Below are positions 1 to 7,105 of a stretch of 10,767 nucleotides of DNA, one piece after another. Numbering within the stretch: position 1 is the first letter of the stretch; every line of letters starts with the position of its first letter. Position numbers and translations under genes: made by a program. Origin of the DNA: Desulfobacteraceae bacterium (GTDB taxonomy: Bacteria > Desulfobacterota > Desulfobacteria > Desulfobacterales > Desulfosalsimonadaceae); NCBI GenBank assembly GCA_027353395.1, contig DAIEHU010000061.1:1-10767 (forward strand). The letters run 5' to 3'. Below the pieces are notes generated by a model. It had not been told where the DNA came from and searched no databases. It was given only the letters and a program-made list of their open reading frames with translations.

Positions 1-253
1 TACCGATGGAAATCATCGGCGCGTCGCCTTTCTTATCATAAAACAACGGGGGTTTTGACTTCAACGCTGCGTCATATCCCGCCTGAACCATCCGGTTTCT
101 GGCTTTGGGATCTTTTTTCTCGTCATCCGTCAGATTAAACGGCACGATGTCCAAAAGCAGAACTTCCACACCAGCTCCGGCAAGAAGGGCTGCGATACCG
201 CCGCCCATGATACCTGAACCGATTACGGCCACCTTTCTAATTCTTCTCTGCAT
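1..253 (-). CDS. 3-hydroxyacyl-CoA dehydrogenase, FadN-like, N-terminal fragment
   Basis: This is the first 84 codons of a beta-oxidation enzyme that oxidises L-3-hydroxyacyl-CoA to 3-ketoacyl-CoA with NAD+; the rest lies beyond the left edge. The start is clear: ATG at 253 is preceded by AGGAGG with 5 bp spacing. The protein opens with a Rossmann fold: strand VAVIGSG, the glycine motif G12-S-G14-I-M-G17, and an acidic D35 at the end of the second strand (VLLLDI), as expected for NAD+ binding. The following text, DIVPFNLTDDEKKDP, resembles the long FadN-type enzymes in which the dehydrogenase is fused to a C-terminal enoyl-CoA hydratase, from memory of that family. That fusion is inference, because the C-terminus is not in the window. 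It is divergent from lolA. Confidence 0.88.
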   Translation of the reverse strand, partial: MQRRIRKVAVIGSGIMGGGIAALLAGAGVEVLLLDIVPFNLTDDEKKDPKARNRMVQAGYDAALKSKPPLFYDKKGDAPMISIG

Positions 254-331
254 AGTTACCTCCTGAAATATTAAGTTAAGCAATAAATGCACAAAACCCG
301 TAAAAAAAGCCCTTTGAAACAAGTTATTTTA

Positions 332-359
332 ACTATCAAAGAGCGCTTAAATGTGTCAA
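332..359 (-). promoter_or_regulatory. Putative sigma70-type promoter for the FadN-like gene
   Basis: On the minus strand a perfect TTGACA (359-354) is followed after 16 bp by GATAGT (337-332, 4 of 6 to consensus). Transcription would start near 325, giving a leader of about 70 nt before the ATG at 253. It is called by eye only. Confidence 0.45.
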
Positions 360-375
360 GAAAAATATCCTTACG

Positions 376-390
376 AAATATTTAATATTT
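376..390. repeat. Perfect 15-bp AT-only palindrome, operator candidate
   Basis: AAATATT-T-AATATTT is a perfect inverted repeat (7-bp arms, 1-bp centre). It lies just upstream of the putative -35 of the FadN-like gene and on the far side of the lolA promoter. A related half-site, TTAATATTTT, recurs at 409-418. Such a position suits a regulator of either divergent gene, but AT-rich DNA produces palindromes easily. The whole 254-593 stretch holds no gene that I can see. Confidence 0.3.
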
Positions 391-462
391 TTCTTAAAAA
401 TCAAATGGTTAATATTTTGACAACTTGACGTAAATCCGCTCTGTCATATTCTTATTTATAAA

Positions 463-483
463 CCGCTGATTTGAATGCAGCGG
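463..483. repeat. Short inverted repeat upstream of lolA
   Basis: CCGCTG (463-468) and CAGCGG (478-483) form a 6-bp GC-rich stem with a 9-nt loop in otherwise AT-rich DNA. It lies about 20 bp upstream of the proposed lolA -35 element, so it is more likely a protein-binding site than part of the transcript. No T-tract follows, so it is not a usual terminator. Function unknown. Confidence 0.3.
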
Positions 484-501
484 ATGAAACAATAAATTCC
501 G

Positions 502-529
502 TTGATTTACTTCTCAGTTTGGCTATGAT
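502..529 (+). promoter_or_regulatory. Putative sigma70-type promoter for lolA-nadA
   Basis: TTGATT (502-507, 4 of 6) and TATGAT (524-529, 5 of 6) are separated by 16 bp. Transcription would start near 536, leaving about 58 nt of leader before the lolA ATG at 594. A weaker alternative is TTGACG (425-430) with TATTCT (447-452). Confidence 0.45.
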
Positions 530-593
530 AGACGGAGTATAAAAAATCATCTGTTATTTATAATTTTACGCTCTTTTGGGAAAAAATGGACAC

Positions 594-1295
594 ATGAAGA
601 CATATCGATTCCTCTTTGTTATCTTTGTTACTTTTATTGTTTGTCTGCTGACCGCTCCCAGCATGGCCGCCGCGGAAAATCCCGCCGCCCAACCGGCTGC
701 GGGACAATCATCAGACAGGTTGCGCGAAGAAATTATCAGACAACTTGAGAAACGGTATAATACCGCTGATTTTTCCGCCAGCTTCTCCCAGGTATCCGCG
801 CTCAAGGCCCTTGATATTAAAGATACCGCCATCGGAAAAGTGTGGTTTAAACATCCGGGAATGATGCAATGGGAATATGAGCAGCCTGAAAAATATGCCA
901 TTATATCCGATGGAAAAACATTATGGATATACCGGCCCGAAGACAACCAAGTGGTGATCGGCGATCCCATGACCTATTTCGGCAACGGCAAGGGCGCCAG
1001 TTTTCTGTCGAATTTTAATCTGGTTCAGGATACCTATACCGTTACCGTCACAGTACCGGCAAGCCCTGATCAATATGCCATCAAACTGGTTCCCCGCAAA
1101 AAACAAATGGATTTATCGGCGATTTTTTTAAACATCGATAAATCCAGCTTTGAAATTAAAAGCGTGGTGACGTTAAACGAGTATGGCGACGAAACCCGGA
1201 TTGAATTTTCGAATCTGAAATTCGAGCCGCTGGATGCCTCTTTGTTCAGCTTCCAGATCCCGGCCGGGGCCGAAGTATTAAAAATGGATGAGTAA
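594..1295 (+). CDS. lolA: Outer-membrane lipoprotein carrier protein LolA
   Basis: LolA is the periplasmic chaperone that takes lipoproteins from the LolCDE transporter in the inner membrane towards the outer membrane. The protein (233 aa) starts with a classic signal peptide: K2 and R5, a hydrophobic run to about residue 20, and an Ala-rich cleavage region near PSMAAAEN (22-29). The mature part carries the LolA-type signature around residues 82-125: a KVWFKHPG strand, then MQWEYEQP, then a DGKTLWIYRP strand, typical of the half-barrel that holds the acyl chains. An in-frame TTG at 576 would add six residues before K2; I prefer ATG 594 because it puts the signal peptide at the very N-terminus. 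The Shine-Dalgarno is weak at either start. nadA begins 5 bp after the stop, so the two are probably cotranscribed. No LolB is seen nearby, as is usual outside beta- and gammaproteobacteria. Confidence 0.9.
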   Translation: MKTYRFLFVIFVTFIVCLLTAPSMAAAENPAAQPAAGQSSDRLREEIIRQLEKRYNTADFSASFSQVSALKALDIKDTAIGKVWFKHPGMMQWEYEQPEKYAIISDGKTLWIYRPEDNQVVIGDPMTYFGNGKGASFLSNFNLVQDTYTVTVTVPASPDQYAIKLVPRKKQMDLSAIFLNIDKSSFEIKSVVTLNEYGDETRIEFSNLKFEPLDASLFSFQIPAGAEVLKMDE

Positions 1296-1300
1296 CCGCC

Positions 1301-2218
1301 ATGCATGATGACATGAAAAAAAACATCCAGGACGCGATCAGGCGCATGGCCAGGGACAAACACGCGATCATTTTGGCGCACAATTACCAGCCGCCGGAAA
1401 TCCAGGATATTGCCGATCTTTGCGGCGATTCGCTGGAGCTGAGCATCCGGGCCGCGCAAACAGATGCCCGGATCATCATTTTCTGCGGGGTGAGGTTCAT
1501 GGCGGAGACCGCCGCCATTCTGTCGCCGGACAAAACCGTGCTTCTGCCAAAAGCGGATGCCGGATGCCCCATGGCCGATACCATCAATCCGGAAGCATTA
1601 ACCGAATGGATTCGGAAGCACCCCGGCATGCCGGTGGTGACTTACGTCAACTCAACCGCGGCGGTCAAAGCGCTGACAACGGTCTGCTGTACGTCTGCTA
1701 ATGCCGTTAAAGTGGTGAACAGTCTTGCGGAAGATGAAATTTTGATGGGGCCGGATCGCAACCTGGCCGCTTTTGCTGCGGCCCATACCACAAAAACCAT
1801 TCATCCCTGGGACGGCTGCTGTCCGTTTCATGACGCCCTGACCCCGGCGGATGTTTTGGCTCAAAGGCAGCGCCATCCTAACGCCTTGTTCCTGGCCCAT
1901 CCCGAATGCCGGACAGAAGTGCTGGATTTGGCGGATATCATTACCAGCACTTCAGGAATGCTGCGAGTGGCCGGTGAGTCGGAATACACCGCGTTTATAA
2001 TCGGGACCGAAGTAGGACTGCTGTATCCGCTGCAAAAAGCGAACCCGGATAAAATATTTTATCCGGCCTCAGAAGCGCTGGAATGCCGGGACATGAAAAA
2101 AATCACGCTGGAAGATGTGGCCGAAAGCCTGGAACATCTGACCGGCAAGGTAAAGGTTCCCGAAGACATCCGGGTTCCGGCATTAAAATCGGTGGAGAGA
2201 ATGATTGCCATACGGTAG
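1301..2218 (+). CDS. nadA: Quinolinate synthase A
   Basis: NadA is a cytoplasmic [4Fe-4S] enzyme that condenses iminoaspartate with dihydroxyacetone phosphate to give quinolinate in de novo NAD synthesis. The 305-aa length is normal for the compact form. The three-fold pseudo-repeat is visible: AHNYQ (26-30), DLCGDS (39-44), FCGVRFMAETA (61-71), and YVNSTAAVKA (115-124) followed by TSAN (131-134). Candidate cluster cysteines are C89 (AGCPMAD), C173 or C174 (DGCCPFHD) and C262 (ALECRDM), one per domain as in known NadA. HPEC (200-203) and the TSTSGM stretch (215-220) are also family motifs. ATG 1301 is used; ATG 1313 is a possible alternative. The start lies 5 bp after lolA with only a weak ribosome site, which suggests translational coupling. 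nadB and nadC are not in this window. Confidence 0.95.
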   Translation: MHDDMKKNIQDAIRRMARDKHAIILAHNYQPPEIQDIADLCGDSLELSIRAAQTDARIIIFCGVRFMAETAAILSPDKTVLLPKADAGCPMADTINPEALTEWIRKHPGMPVVTYVNSTAAVKALTTVCCTSANAVKVVNSLAEDEILMGPDRNLAAFAAAHTTKTIHPWDGCCPFHDALTPADVLAQRQRHPNALFLAHPECRTEVLDLADIITSTSGMLRVAGESEYTAFIIGTEVGLLYPLQKANPDKIFYPASEALECRDMKKITLEDVAESLEHLTGKVKVPEDIRVPALKSVERMIAIR

Positions 2219-2274
2219 GCTGTAGGGGTTTAGGCTGTAGCCTTCAGTCTACAGCCTAATCAGCTAATCCCTAC
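2216..2274. repeat. Nested inverted repeat between converging nadA and yebC
   Basis: TAGGCTGTAG occurs twice in direct orientation (2216-2225 and 2231-2240). The second copy pairs perfectly with CTACAGCCTA (2249-2258), giving a 10-bp stem with an 8-nt loop. Outer arms GTAGGGGTT (2222-2230) and AATCCCTAC (2266-2274) also pair, with one G-T wobble. The element spans the nadA stop (2216-2218) and the yebC stop (2271-2273). It could act as a bidirectional transcription end, but there is no T-tract on either side, so a dispersed palindromic repeat is as likely. Confidence 0.6.
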
Positions 2275-3017
2275 AATGCGTTCATCACTTCATCCGGGAT
2301 GTCGGCGTTGGTATAAACCTTCTGGACATCGTCGTTATCGTCCAGCGCGTCCATGAGCTTGATCATTTGCTCGGCTTCCTTTCCGGTGATGCGGGCGTAA
2401 TTTTGCGGGAGCATGGTCACTTCGGAATCCAGAATCGCAATCGACGCTTTTTCAATAGCGGATTTAACGGCCTCAAAATCATCCGGCGCCGTGATAATTT
2501 CATACTCGGCGTCATCGTCGGTCTTGACATCTTCAGCCCCGGCTTCCAGGGCCGCCATCATGAGGGAATCCTCATCCACACCGGCTTTGACGACGGAAAT
2601 CCAGCCTTTTTTATCAAACATCCAGCCCACGCATCCGTTCGCACCTAAGTTTCCGTTGTGCTTATTAAAAATATGCCGGACATCGGCCACTGTCCGGTTT
2701 TTGTTATCGGTCAGGGATTCCACCAGCACCGCCACACCGCCCGGGCCATACCCTTCATATAAAATTTCCTCGTAATTGGAGCCTTCCAGATCACCGGTCC
2801 CTTTTTTGATGGCTCGTTCAACATTGTCCTTGGGAAGGTTGCTGGCCTTGGCTTTCTGAAGCACCATGCGCAGTCGCGGGTTGCAACTCGGATCACCGCC
2901 ACCCAAGCGTGCGGCCACAATGATTTCCTTGACGACTTTCGTGAAAACTTTCCCTCTCTTGGCGTCTTCAGCGCCCTTTTTGTGTTTGATATTTGCCCAT
3001 TTGCTATGTCCGGACAT
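2271..3017 (-). CDS. yebC: YebC/PmpR (TACO1) family regulatory or translation protein
   Basis: This is a 248-aa cytoplasmic protein of the normal family length. It begins with the near-invariant MSGHSKWANIKHKKG followed by DAKRGKVFTK, and contains the family motif GYGPGGVAVLVE (roughly residues 89-100), followed by DNKNRT and the GCVGWMFDKKG stretch. Members have been described as DNA-binding regulators and, more recently, as ribosome-linked factors that help translation (TACO1 in mitochondria); which role applies here cannot be told from sequence. The start is well supported by AAGGAGGAG about 5 bp upstream. It is the last gene of the minus-strand operon, 12 bp after rlmE. In many bacteria yebC sits beside ruvC; here it does not, since nadA converges on it. 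Confidence 0.95.
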   Translation of the reverse strand: MSGHSKWANIKHKKGAEDAKRGKVFTKVVKEIIVAARLGGGDPSCNPRLRMVLQKAKASNLPKDNVERAIKKGTGDLEGSNYEEILYEGYGPGGVAVLVESLTDNKNRTVADVRHIFNKHNGNLGANGCVGWMFDKKGWISVVKAGVDEDSLMMAALEAGAEDVKTDDDAEYEIITAPDDFEAVKSAIEKASIAILDSEVTMLPQNYARITGKEAEQMIKLMDALDDNDDVQKVYTNADIPDEVMNAL

Positions 3018-3029
3018 CAGTTCTCCTCC

Positions 3030-3644
3030 TTATTTTTTCCCCAAACCGATAATATAAATTTCCTTGCTTTCTTTCCGGCAGCTTTGTGGTTTAAATATTT
3101 TATGCTGTTCAAAATCACCGGCGACTTTATTTACAAATTCGTTGAAATCTTCTCCCTGAAAAATTTTGCACACAAAAAATCCACCTGGTTCCAAAATTTT
3201 CCCGGCAATGGTCAGGGCCGCCCTGCACAGATAATAAGACCGGGCCGCATCCACTTCTTTGCGTCCCGTGGTCGACGGCGCCATGTCGCTTAAAACCGCA
3301 TGAAACCCTTCCCCGATGAGGCCAGCCAGATCATCCGCATCCTTTTCCGCCAGCACGATCACATCACCCGTCATGATATGGACATGGGTTGGAAAGCGTT
3401 CAGAAATGGCCTTCTGGTCAATTCCGATCACCAGCCCCTTTTCCCCTACCAGTTCTCCGGCGAATTTGGTCCAGGAACCCGGTGCGCAACCCAGATCAAG
3501 CACCTTGTCCCCTTGTTTGATGATCTGTAATTTCTGCTGAATTTCTTTCAGCTTATAAACAGACCGGGCCGGGAAATCGTCCTTTTTCGCCTGCCTGGAA
3601 TAATGATCCGAAACGTATTTATTGTTTGTTTTTTTCCCTGTCAA
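3030..3644 (-). CDS. rlmE: 23S rRNA (uridine-2'-O)-methyltransferase RlmE (FtsJ/RrmJ)
   Basis: RlmE methylates the 2'-O of U2552 (E. coli numbering) in the A-loop of 23S rRNA, using S-adenosylmethionine, on the late 50S particle. The 204-aa protein has the family order: KL-E-IQQK near residues 31-38, the SAM motif LDLGCAPGSW (49-58), LSDMAPSTTG (118-127) and the VCKIFQGEDF stretch (158-167). The catalytic K-D-K-E set is complete: K31, D120, K160 and E195. The start codon is TTG at 3644, giving MTGKK, the same opening as the E. coli enzyme as I recall it; no in-frame ATG lies near. The TTG overlaps the radA stop (TTGA), so translation is probably coupled to radA. yebC follows 12 bp after its stop. 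Confidence 0.95.
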   Translation of the reverse strand: MTGKKTNNKYVSDHYSRQAKKDDFPARSVYKLKEIQQKLQIIKQGDKVLDLGCAPGSWTKFAGELVGEKGLVIGIDQKAISERFPTHVHIMTGDVIVLAEKDADDLAGLIGEGFHAVLSDMAPSTTGRKEVDAARSYYLCRAALTIAGKILEPGGFFVCKIFQGEDFNEFVNKVAGDFEQHKIFKPQSCRKESKEIYIIGLGKK

Positions 3645-5035
3645 AATAAATTTTCCATCATCTCAACCAGCCGGGTAATGCCGACCAGTTCAATATCGCT
3701 TTTTTTGATCAACTGTTTCAAACTGGTTTTCGGCACGATGCATTTGGTGAATCCCATTTTCCGGACTTCAGCCACCCGCGCCTCCAGATGGGAAATTCCG
3801 CGCACTTCACCCGAGAGTCCGACCTCCCCGATGGCGATCAACCCTTCAGGAATGGGCCGGTCCAGAAAACTCGACGCCACCGCGGACACAATGCCCATAT
3901 CCACCGCCGGCTCCGATACTTTTACGCCGCCGGTAACATTCATAAATATATCATGCCCGGCCAGGTTCAATCCCAATTTTTTTTCCATCACCGCCACCAG
4001 CAGGGACACCCGGTTGTAGTCCAAGCCCAGAATGGTCCGCCGGGGCGTGCCGAACCCGGCGCTGCTGATGAGGGCCTGAATTTCCACAAGAATCGGGCGC
4101 GTCCCTTCAATGCAGGCCGTTACCACGGAACCGGGGGAATTGGCCGCGCGTTCGGCCAGAAAAACGGCGGAAGGATTCGGCACCTCGGCCAGGCCGCTTT
4201 CTTTCATTTCAAACACCCCGATTTCGTTGGTGGAGCCGAACCGATTTTTCACGGCCCGAAGTATCCGGAATTCGTGGTTCTGGTCTCCCTCAAAATACAA
4301 TACCGTATCCACCATATGTTCCATGACCCTGGGGCCGGCAATGGCGCCGTCCTTGGTCACATGCCCGATCAAAAACGTCGGAATGCCGGTTTGCTTGGCC
4401 ATGAGCATCAATTTCATGGTGGACTCCCGCACTTGGCTGACGCTGCCTGGCGCAGAAGAAATATCCTGACTGAACATGGTCTGAATGGAATCAATCACCA
4501 CCGCATCGGGGATCACCGTCTCCACCATATTCAGTATGGCATCCACATCAATTTCGGAAACCACCAGCATTCCCGGCGAAGAGGCGTTCAGCCGTTGGCT
4601 CCGCATTTTGATCTGCCGGATGGATTCTTCGCCGGATACATACAGGATTTTCTTATTAATGGAATACAGCCCGTGAATAACCTGGAGAAGCAATGTGGAT
4701 TTGCCGATGCCAGGATCACCGCCGATCAGGACCAGGCTGCCCTGAATCACGCCGCCTCCCAGCACCCGGTCGAATTCATGAATCCCGGTGGAAGTACGGT
4801 TCTCTTCATCCAGCACCACCGAATCAATGGGCACTGGATGGGCGCTGAACAGACCTTTCCCTGCCATGCCCCCAGATATGGATGCCGGTGTGGGGCGCTC
4901 TTCCACAAAGCAGTCCCACCCGCCGCATTCCGGGCAACGGCCCAGCCATTTAGGCGCAAAATACCCGCATTCCTGACAGCAAAACGTGGTTTTGATTTTT
5001 TTCTTCGCCGGCCTAATGCTTAATCCGCCCGCCAT
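3641..5035 (-). CDS. radA: DNA repair protein RadA (Sms)
   Basis: RadA is a RecA-like ATPase that promotes branch migration and processing of recombination intermediates. At 464 aa it is full length. In order it has an N-terminal zinc finger with C20-x2-C23 and C34-x2-C37; Walker A GDPGIGKST (106-114); Walker B VVIDSIQT (179-186); the RadA-specific KNRFG motif (263-267); and a C-terminal Lon-protease-like domain from about residue 290 to the end, including SSAGFGTPRR and GLDYNRVSLL. ATG 5035 has AGGTAA about 8 bp upstream. It is the first gene of the radA-rlmE-yebC operon. It is divergent from the PHP phosphatase, with 49 bp between the two start codons. Confidence 0.97.
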   Translation of the reverse strand: MAGGLSIRPAKKKIKTTFCCQECGYFAPKWLGRCPECGGWDCFVEERPTPASISGGMAGKGLFSAHPVPIDSVVLDEENRTSTGIHEFDRVLGGGVIQGSLVLIGGDPGIGKSTLLLQVIHGLYSINKKILYVSGEESIRQIKMRSQRLNASSPGMLVVSEIDVDAILNMVETVIPDAVVIDSIQTMFSQDISSAPGSVSQVRESTMKLMLMAKQTGIPTFLIGHVTKDGAIAGPRVMEHMVDTVLYFEGDQNHEFRILRAVKNRFGSTNEIGVFEMKESGLAEVPNPSAVFLAERAANSPGSVVTACIEGTRPILVEIQALISSAGFGTPRRTILGLDYNRVSLLVAVMEKKLGLNLAGHDIFMNVTGGVKVSEPAVDMGIVSAVASSFLDRPIPEGLIAIGEVGLSGEVRGISHLEARVAEVRKMGFTKCIVPKTSLKQLIKKSDIELVGITRLVEMMENLF

Positions 5036-5066
5036 TGCAAATATTACCTGTTCTTTTCCATTTCAG

Positions 5067-5079
5067 TTGTGCTACACAA
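5067..5079. promoter_or_regulatory. Small palindrome in the radA / PHP divergent gap, operator candidate
   Basis: TTGTG-CTA-CACAA is a perfect 5-bp-arm inverted repeat with a 3-bp centre. It lies 5 bp upstream of the phosphatase ATG and within the leader of the proposed radA transcript. A repressor here could affect both genes. It could equally be chance; the motif is short and no second copy was seen. Confidence 0.25.
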
Positions 5080-5084
5080 AAATA

Positions 5085-5876
5085 ATGATTGATTATCATG
5101 TTCATACATCCCTTTGCAACCATGCAAACGGCGCGATGGCGGAATATATTCAAAAAGCGGTCAAAACCGGTTTACGGGAAATCTGTTTTCTGGACCATCT
5201 GACCTTGCATCAAAACGGCAAAAGTCAGTCCATGGAGCCTGGAGATGTGCCTTTTTACTTCCACTCCGTCCGTCAGCTGGCTCATGAATTTGAACGCCAG
5301 ATCCTTGTAAAAGTGGGCCTTGAAGTGGATTTTGACCCTAAAACCGCGGATCAGGCGGAAGACATCTTTCGTTCGTTTGATTTTGACGTCATCGGCGGCT
5401 CGGTTCATTTTATTGACGATATGAATATTGTCAGCTCAAAAAATACAAAGAATCGGGAAAATCAACCGATAGATGAAATATGTGACCGGTATCTGGATAG
5501 CCTTGATCAGATGGTCTCCCGAAAATTTGCGGATATAGTCTGCCACTTGGATGTGATCAAAAAATTCGGACGCCGGCCCTCCCCATGGCTGTCAGAAAAA
5601 TTTGATGCCTTATTATCAAAAATCAGTTATAATCATCTCACCATTGAGCTTAATACCAGCGGTGTTGACCATCCGGCGGCGGAATTTTATCCCGGAGCCG
5701 AATTATTGAAGGCATGTCATTCCCTGGGCATTTCCATGACCATCGGTTCGGACGCCCATGCACCCGGTCAGGTGGGGCGGCATTTTGAATCAGCCGTTGG
5801 TTTGCTCCGCAGCATGGGCTTTCGGAATGTGTCTGCGTTTACGCGACGAAAGCGGTATGGCATTCCCATTGTTTAA
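5085..5876 (+). CDS. PHP-domain histidinol-phosphatase family protein
   Basis: This is a 263-aa metal-dependent phosphoesterase of the PHP superfamily, most like the HisJ/HisK class that removes phosphate from histidinol phosphate in histidine synthesis. All expected metal ligands are present: H5 and H7 (DYHVHTS), D37-H38 (FLDHLT), E80 (GLEVDF), H108 (GSVHFID), H154 and D156 (CHLDVIKKFG), and D223 with H225 (GSDAHAP). The start is placed at ATG 5085 because MIDYHVHTS fits the family N-terminus. The frame is open back to 4986, but that part overlaps radA, and its residues look like a shadow. No clear Shine-Dalgarno precedes the ATG; TTG 5067 is an alternative start. No his genes are in the window, so the substrate is inferred from family only. 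mltB follows 58 bp downstream. Confidence 0.85.
   Translation: MIDYHVHTSLCNHANGAMAEYIQKAVKTGLREICFLDHLTLHQNGKSQSMEPGDVPFYFHSVRQLAHEFERQILVKVGLEVDFDPKTADQAEDIFRSFDFDVIGGSVHFIDDMNIVSSKNTKNRENQPIDEICDRYLDSLDQMVSRKFADIVCHLDVIKKFGRRPSPWLSEKFDALLSKISYNHLTIELNTSGVDHPAAEFYPGAELLKACHSLGISMTIGSDAHAPGQVGRHFESAVGLLRSMGFRNVSAFTRRKRYGIPIV
5092..5119 (-). promoter_or_regulatory. Putative promoter for the radA-rlmE-yebC operon
   Basis: On the minus strand TTGCAA (5119-5114, 4 of 6) and GATAAT (5097-5092, 5 of 6) are separated by 16 bp. It lies inside the first codons of the divergent PHP gene and would start transcription near 5085, with a leader of about 50 nt. It is a visual match only. Confidence 0.4.
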
Positions 5877-5934
5877 GCGATTGATATCTTGATAAGAACC
5901 CCATTATTTTGAATACATACTCTGGAGGCGCACC

Positions 5935-6840
5935 GTGAGAAACCCGTTTATCCCGCTGTCGACCGATAGTCGGCCGTCGATCCTCTGCAGCTATCTGATC
6001 CTTTTTGTGATGCTTTTTCCACTTGCCGCCTGCGCTTCGCAAAGCGACTTCAACTTTACCCTCCTTGAAAATCATCTGGCCAATGATAAGTCGGAAAAAT
6101 TTACCCCGGAACAAATCAACCGGATATTCGACCATCCGGCCGTATCGTTTGATATCAATGGTGTGTCCGGCTATTTCCAGCACCGGGAGAGCACTCTCAA
6201 CTATGATCAGTTTTTGTCGGACGAATCCATCAATAACGCCAGGGCCTATATTCGCAACAACCAGGCGAGCCTCTTGAAGGCGGAAGCGGATTACGGCGTT
6301 GACAAGGAAGTCATCACCGCCATTATGCTGGTGGAAACAAGGCTGGGAACCTATGTCGGCAACCGGTCGGTTCTCAACATCCTTGCTACCATGGCCGCCC
6401 TGGAGGACAAAGCCACCCGCGACCGCTTCTGGGATGAGATTCCCGCAAAAAACCGCATCTCCAGAGCGGATTATGAAAAAAAAGCCGTGCAGAAATCCCA
6501 GTGGGCCTATGGCGAATTGAAGGCCTTTATCAAGTATGTGGAAAAAGAAGGCATCGAGCCCTATGACATTATTGGATCTTATGCCGGCGCTATGGGTATC
6601 GCCCAATTCATGCCCAGCAATATTCTGCTGTATGCGCAAGATGGCAACAAGGACGGCAAAGTGGATCTTTTCCAGAATGAAGACGCCATTGCCAGTATCG
6701 CCAACTACCTGAAACATTATGGCTGGAAACCCGGCATCACGCGCGAAGAGGCGGAAAAAGTGGTTTACCACTACAACCACAGCAGTTATTATGTGAATAC
6801 GGTTTTAAATATTACGGATAAACTCAAATCCGGCGCTTAG
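5935..6840 (+). CDS. mltB: MltB-family lytic murein transglycosylase, lipoprotein
   Basis: This enzyme cleaves the MurNAc-GlcNAc bond of peptidoglycan, leaving 1,6-anhydro-MurNAc. The 301-aa protein has a hydrophobic signal segment (about 15-30) ending in a lipobox L30-A31-A32-C33; Ala at the position after Cys argues against inner-membrane retention, so outer-membrane anchoring through the Lol system is expected. The catalytic glutamate is E134 in MLVETRLGTYVG. YAGAMGIAQFMPS (216-228) is the second family motif. D236-G-N-K-D-G-K-V-D-L resembles the EF-hand-like calcium loop of E. coli MltB/Slt35. The start is GTG 5935, with GGAGG 6 bp upstream; no in-frame ATG precedes the signal segment. 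The PLDc_N-like gene lies 26 bp downstream and is probably cotranscribed. Confidence 0.92.
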   Translation: MRNPFIPLSTDSRPSILCSYLILFVMLFPLAACASQSDFNFTLLENHLANDKSEKFTPEQINRIFDHPAVSFDINGVSGYFQHRESTLNYDQFLSDESINNARAYIRNNQASLLKAEADYGVDKEVITAIMLVETRLGTYVGNRSVLNILATMAALEDKATRDRFWDEIPAKNRISRADYEKKAVQKSQWAYGELKAFIKYVEKEGIEPYDIIGSYAGAMGIAQFMPSNILLYAQDGNKDGKVDLFQNEDAIASIANYLKHYGWKPGITREEAEKVVYHYNHSSYYVNTVLNITDKLKSGA

Positions 6841-6866
6841 ACCGAAGGCTGCGAAAAGGACAGCAA

Positions 6867-7076
6867 ATGGATATCAAAACCATCACCACCTTCATCGCCA
6901 TGACCGTTCCGTTTTTCCTGCTGACCGTCTGGATGCTGGTGGACGTATCCATGAAGCAATTCAAAACGCCGGGGGAGAAAGCCGCCTGGTGGCTGATCGC
7001 CCTGATTCCCTTTGTGGGCTGCTTCATCTACCTGATCATTGGATTCCGCCGGGGTAAAAAAACCGCCGACGGATAG
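6867..7076 (+). CDS. Small two-helix membrane protein, PLDc_N-like
   Basis: This 69-aa protein has two membrane segments, about residues 7-27 (an Ile/Phe/Leu-rich stretch ending in a W-x-LVD motif) and 40-60 (WWLIALIPFVGCFIYLI), then a basic tail GFRRGKKTADG that would sit in the cytoplasm. The pattern W-hh-D, a short charged loop with K and G, W-hhh-hhP-hhG-hhhYhh matches the PLDc_N domain, which precedes cardiolipin synthase catalytic domains but also occurs alone. No catalytic domain is attached, so no enzyme role is claimed. AAGGA lies 6 bp before ATG 6867. It follows mltB closely, which suggests an envelope role. Function unknown. Confidence 0.82.
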   Translation: MDIKTITTFIAMTVPFFLLTVWMLVDVSMKQFKTPGEKAAWWLIALIPFVGCFIYLIIGFRRGKKTADG

Positions 7077-7105
7077 CCGGGTAAAAATACAGGCAAAAAT
7101 TCTGT

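Noticed and set aside
3788..5023. 411-codon open frame on + opposite radA
   Set aside because: It lies entirely antisense to a complete RadA with all motifs; its His/Gly/Gln-rich translation has no recognisable domain and is a codon-bias shadow.
4986..5084. 33-codon N-terminal extension of the PHP phosphatase frame
   Set aside because: It overlaps the radA start region and reads as random hydrophobic sequence; the family N-terminus begins at MIDYHVHTS.
5839..6780. 313-codon open frame on - opposite mltB
   Set aside because: Antisense to a complete MltB homologue with lipobox and catalytic Glu; the translation shows no family resemblance.
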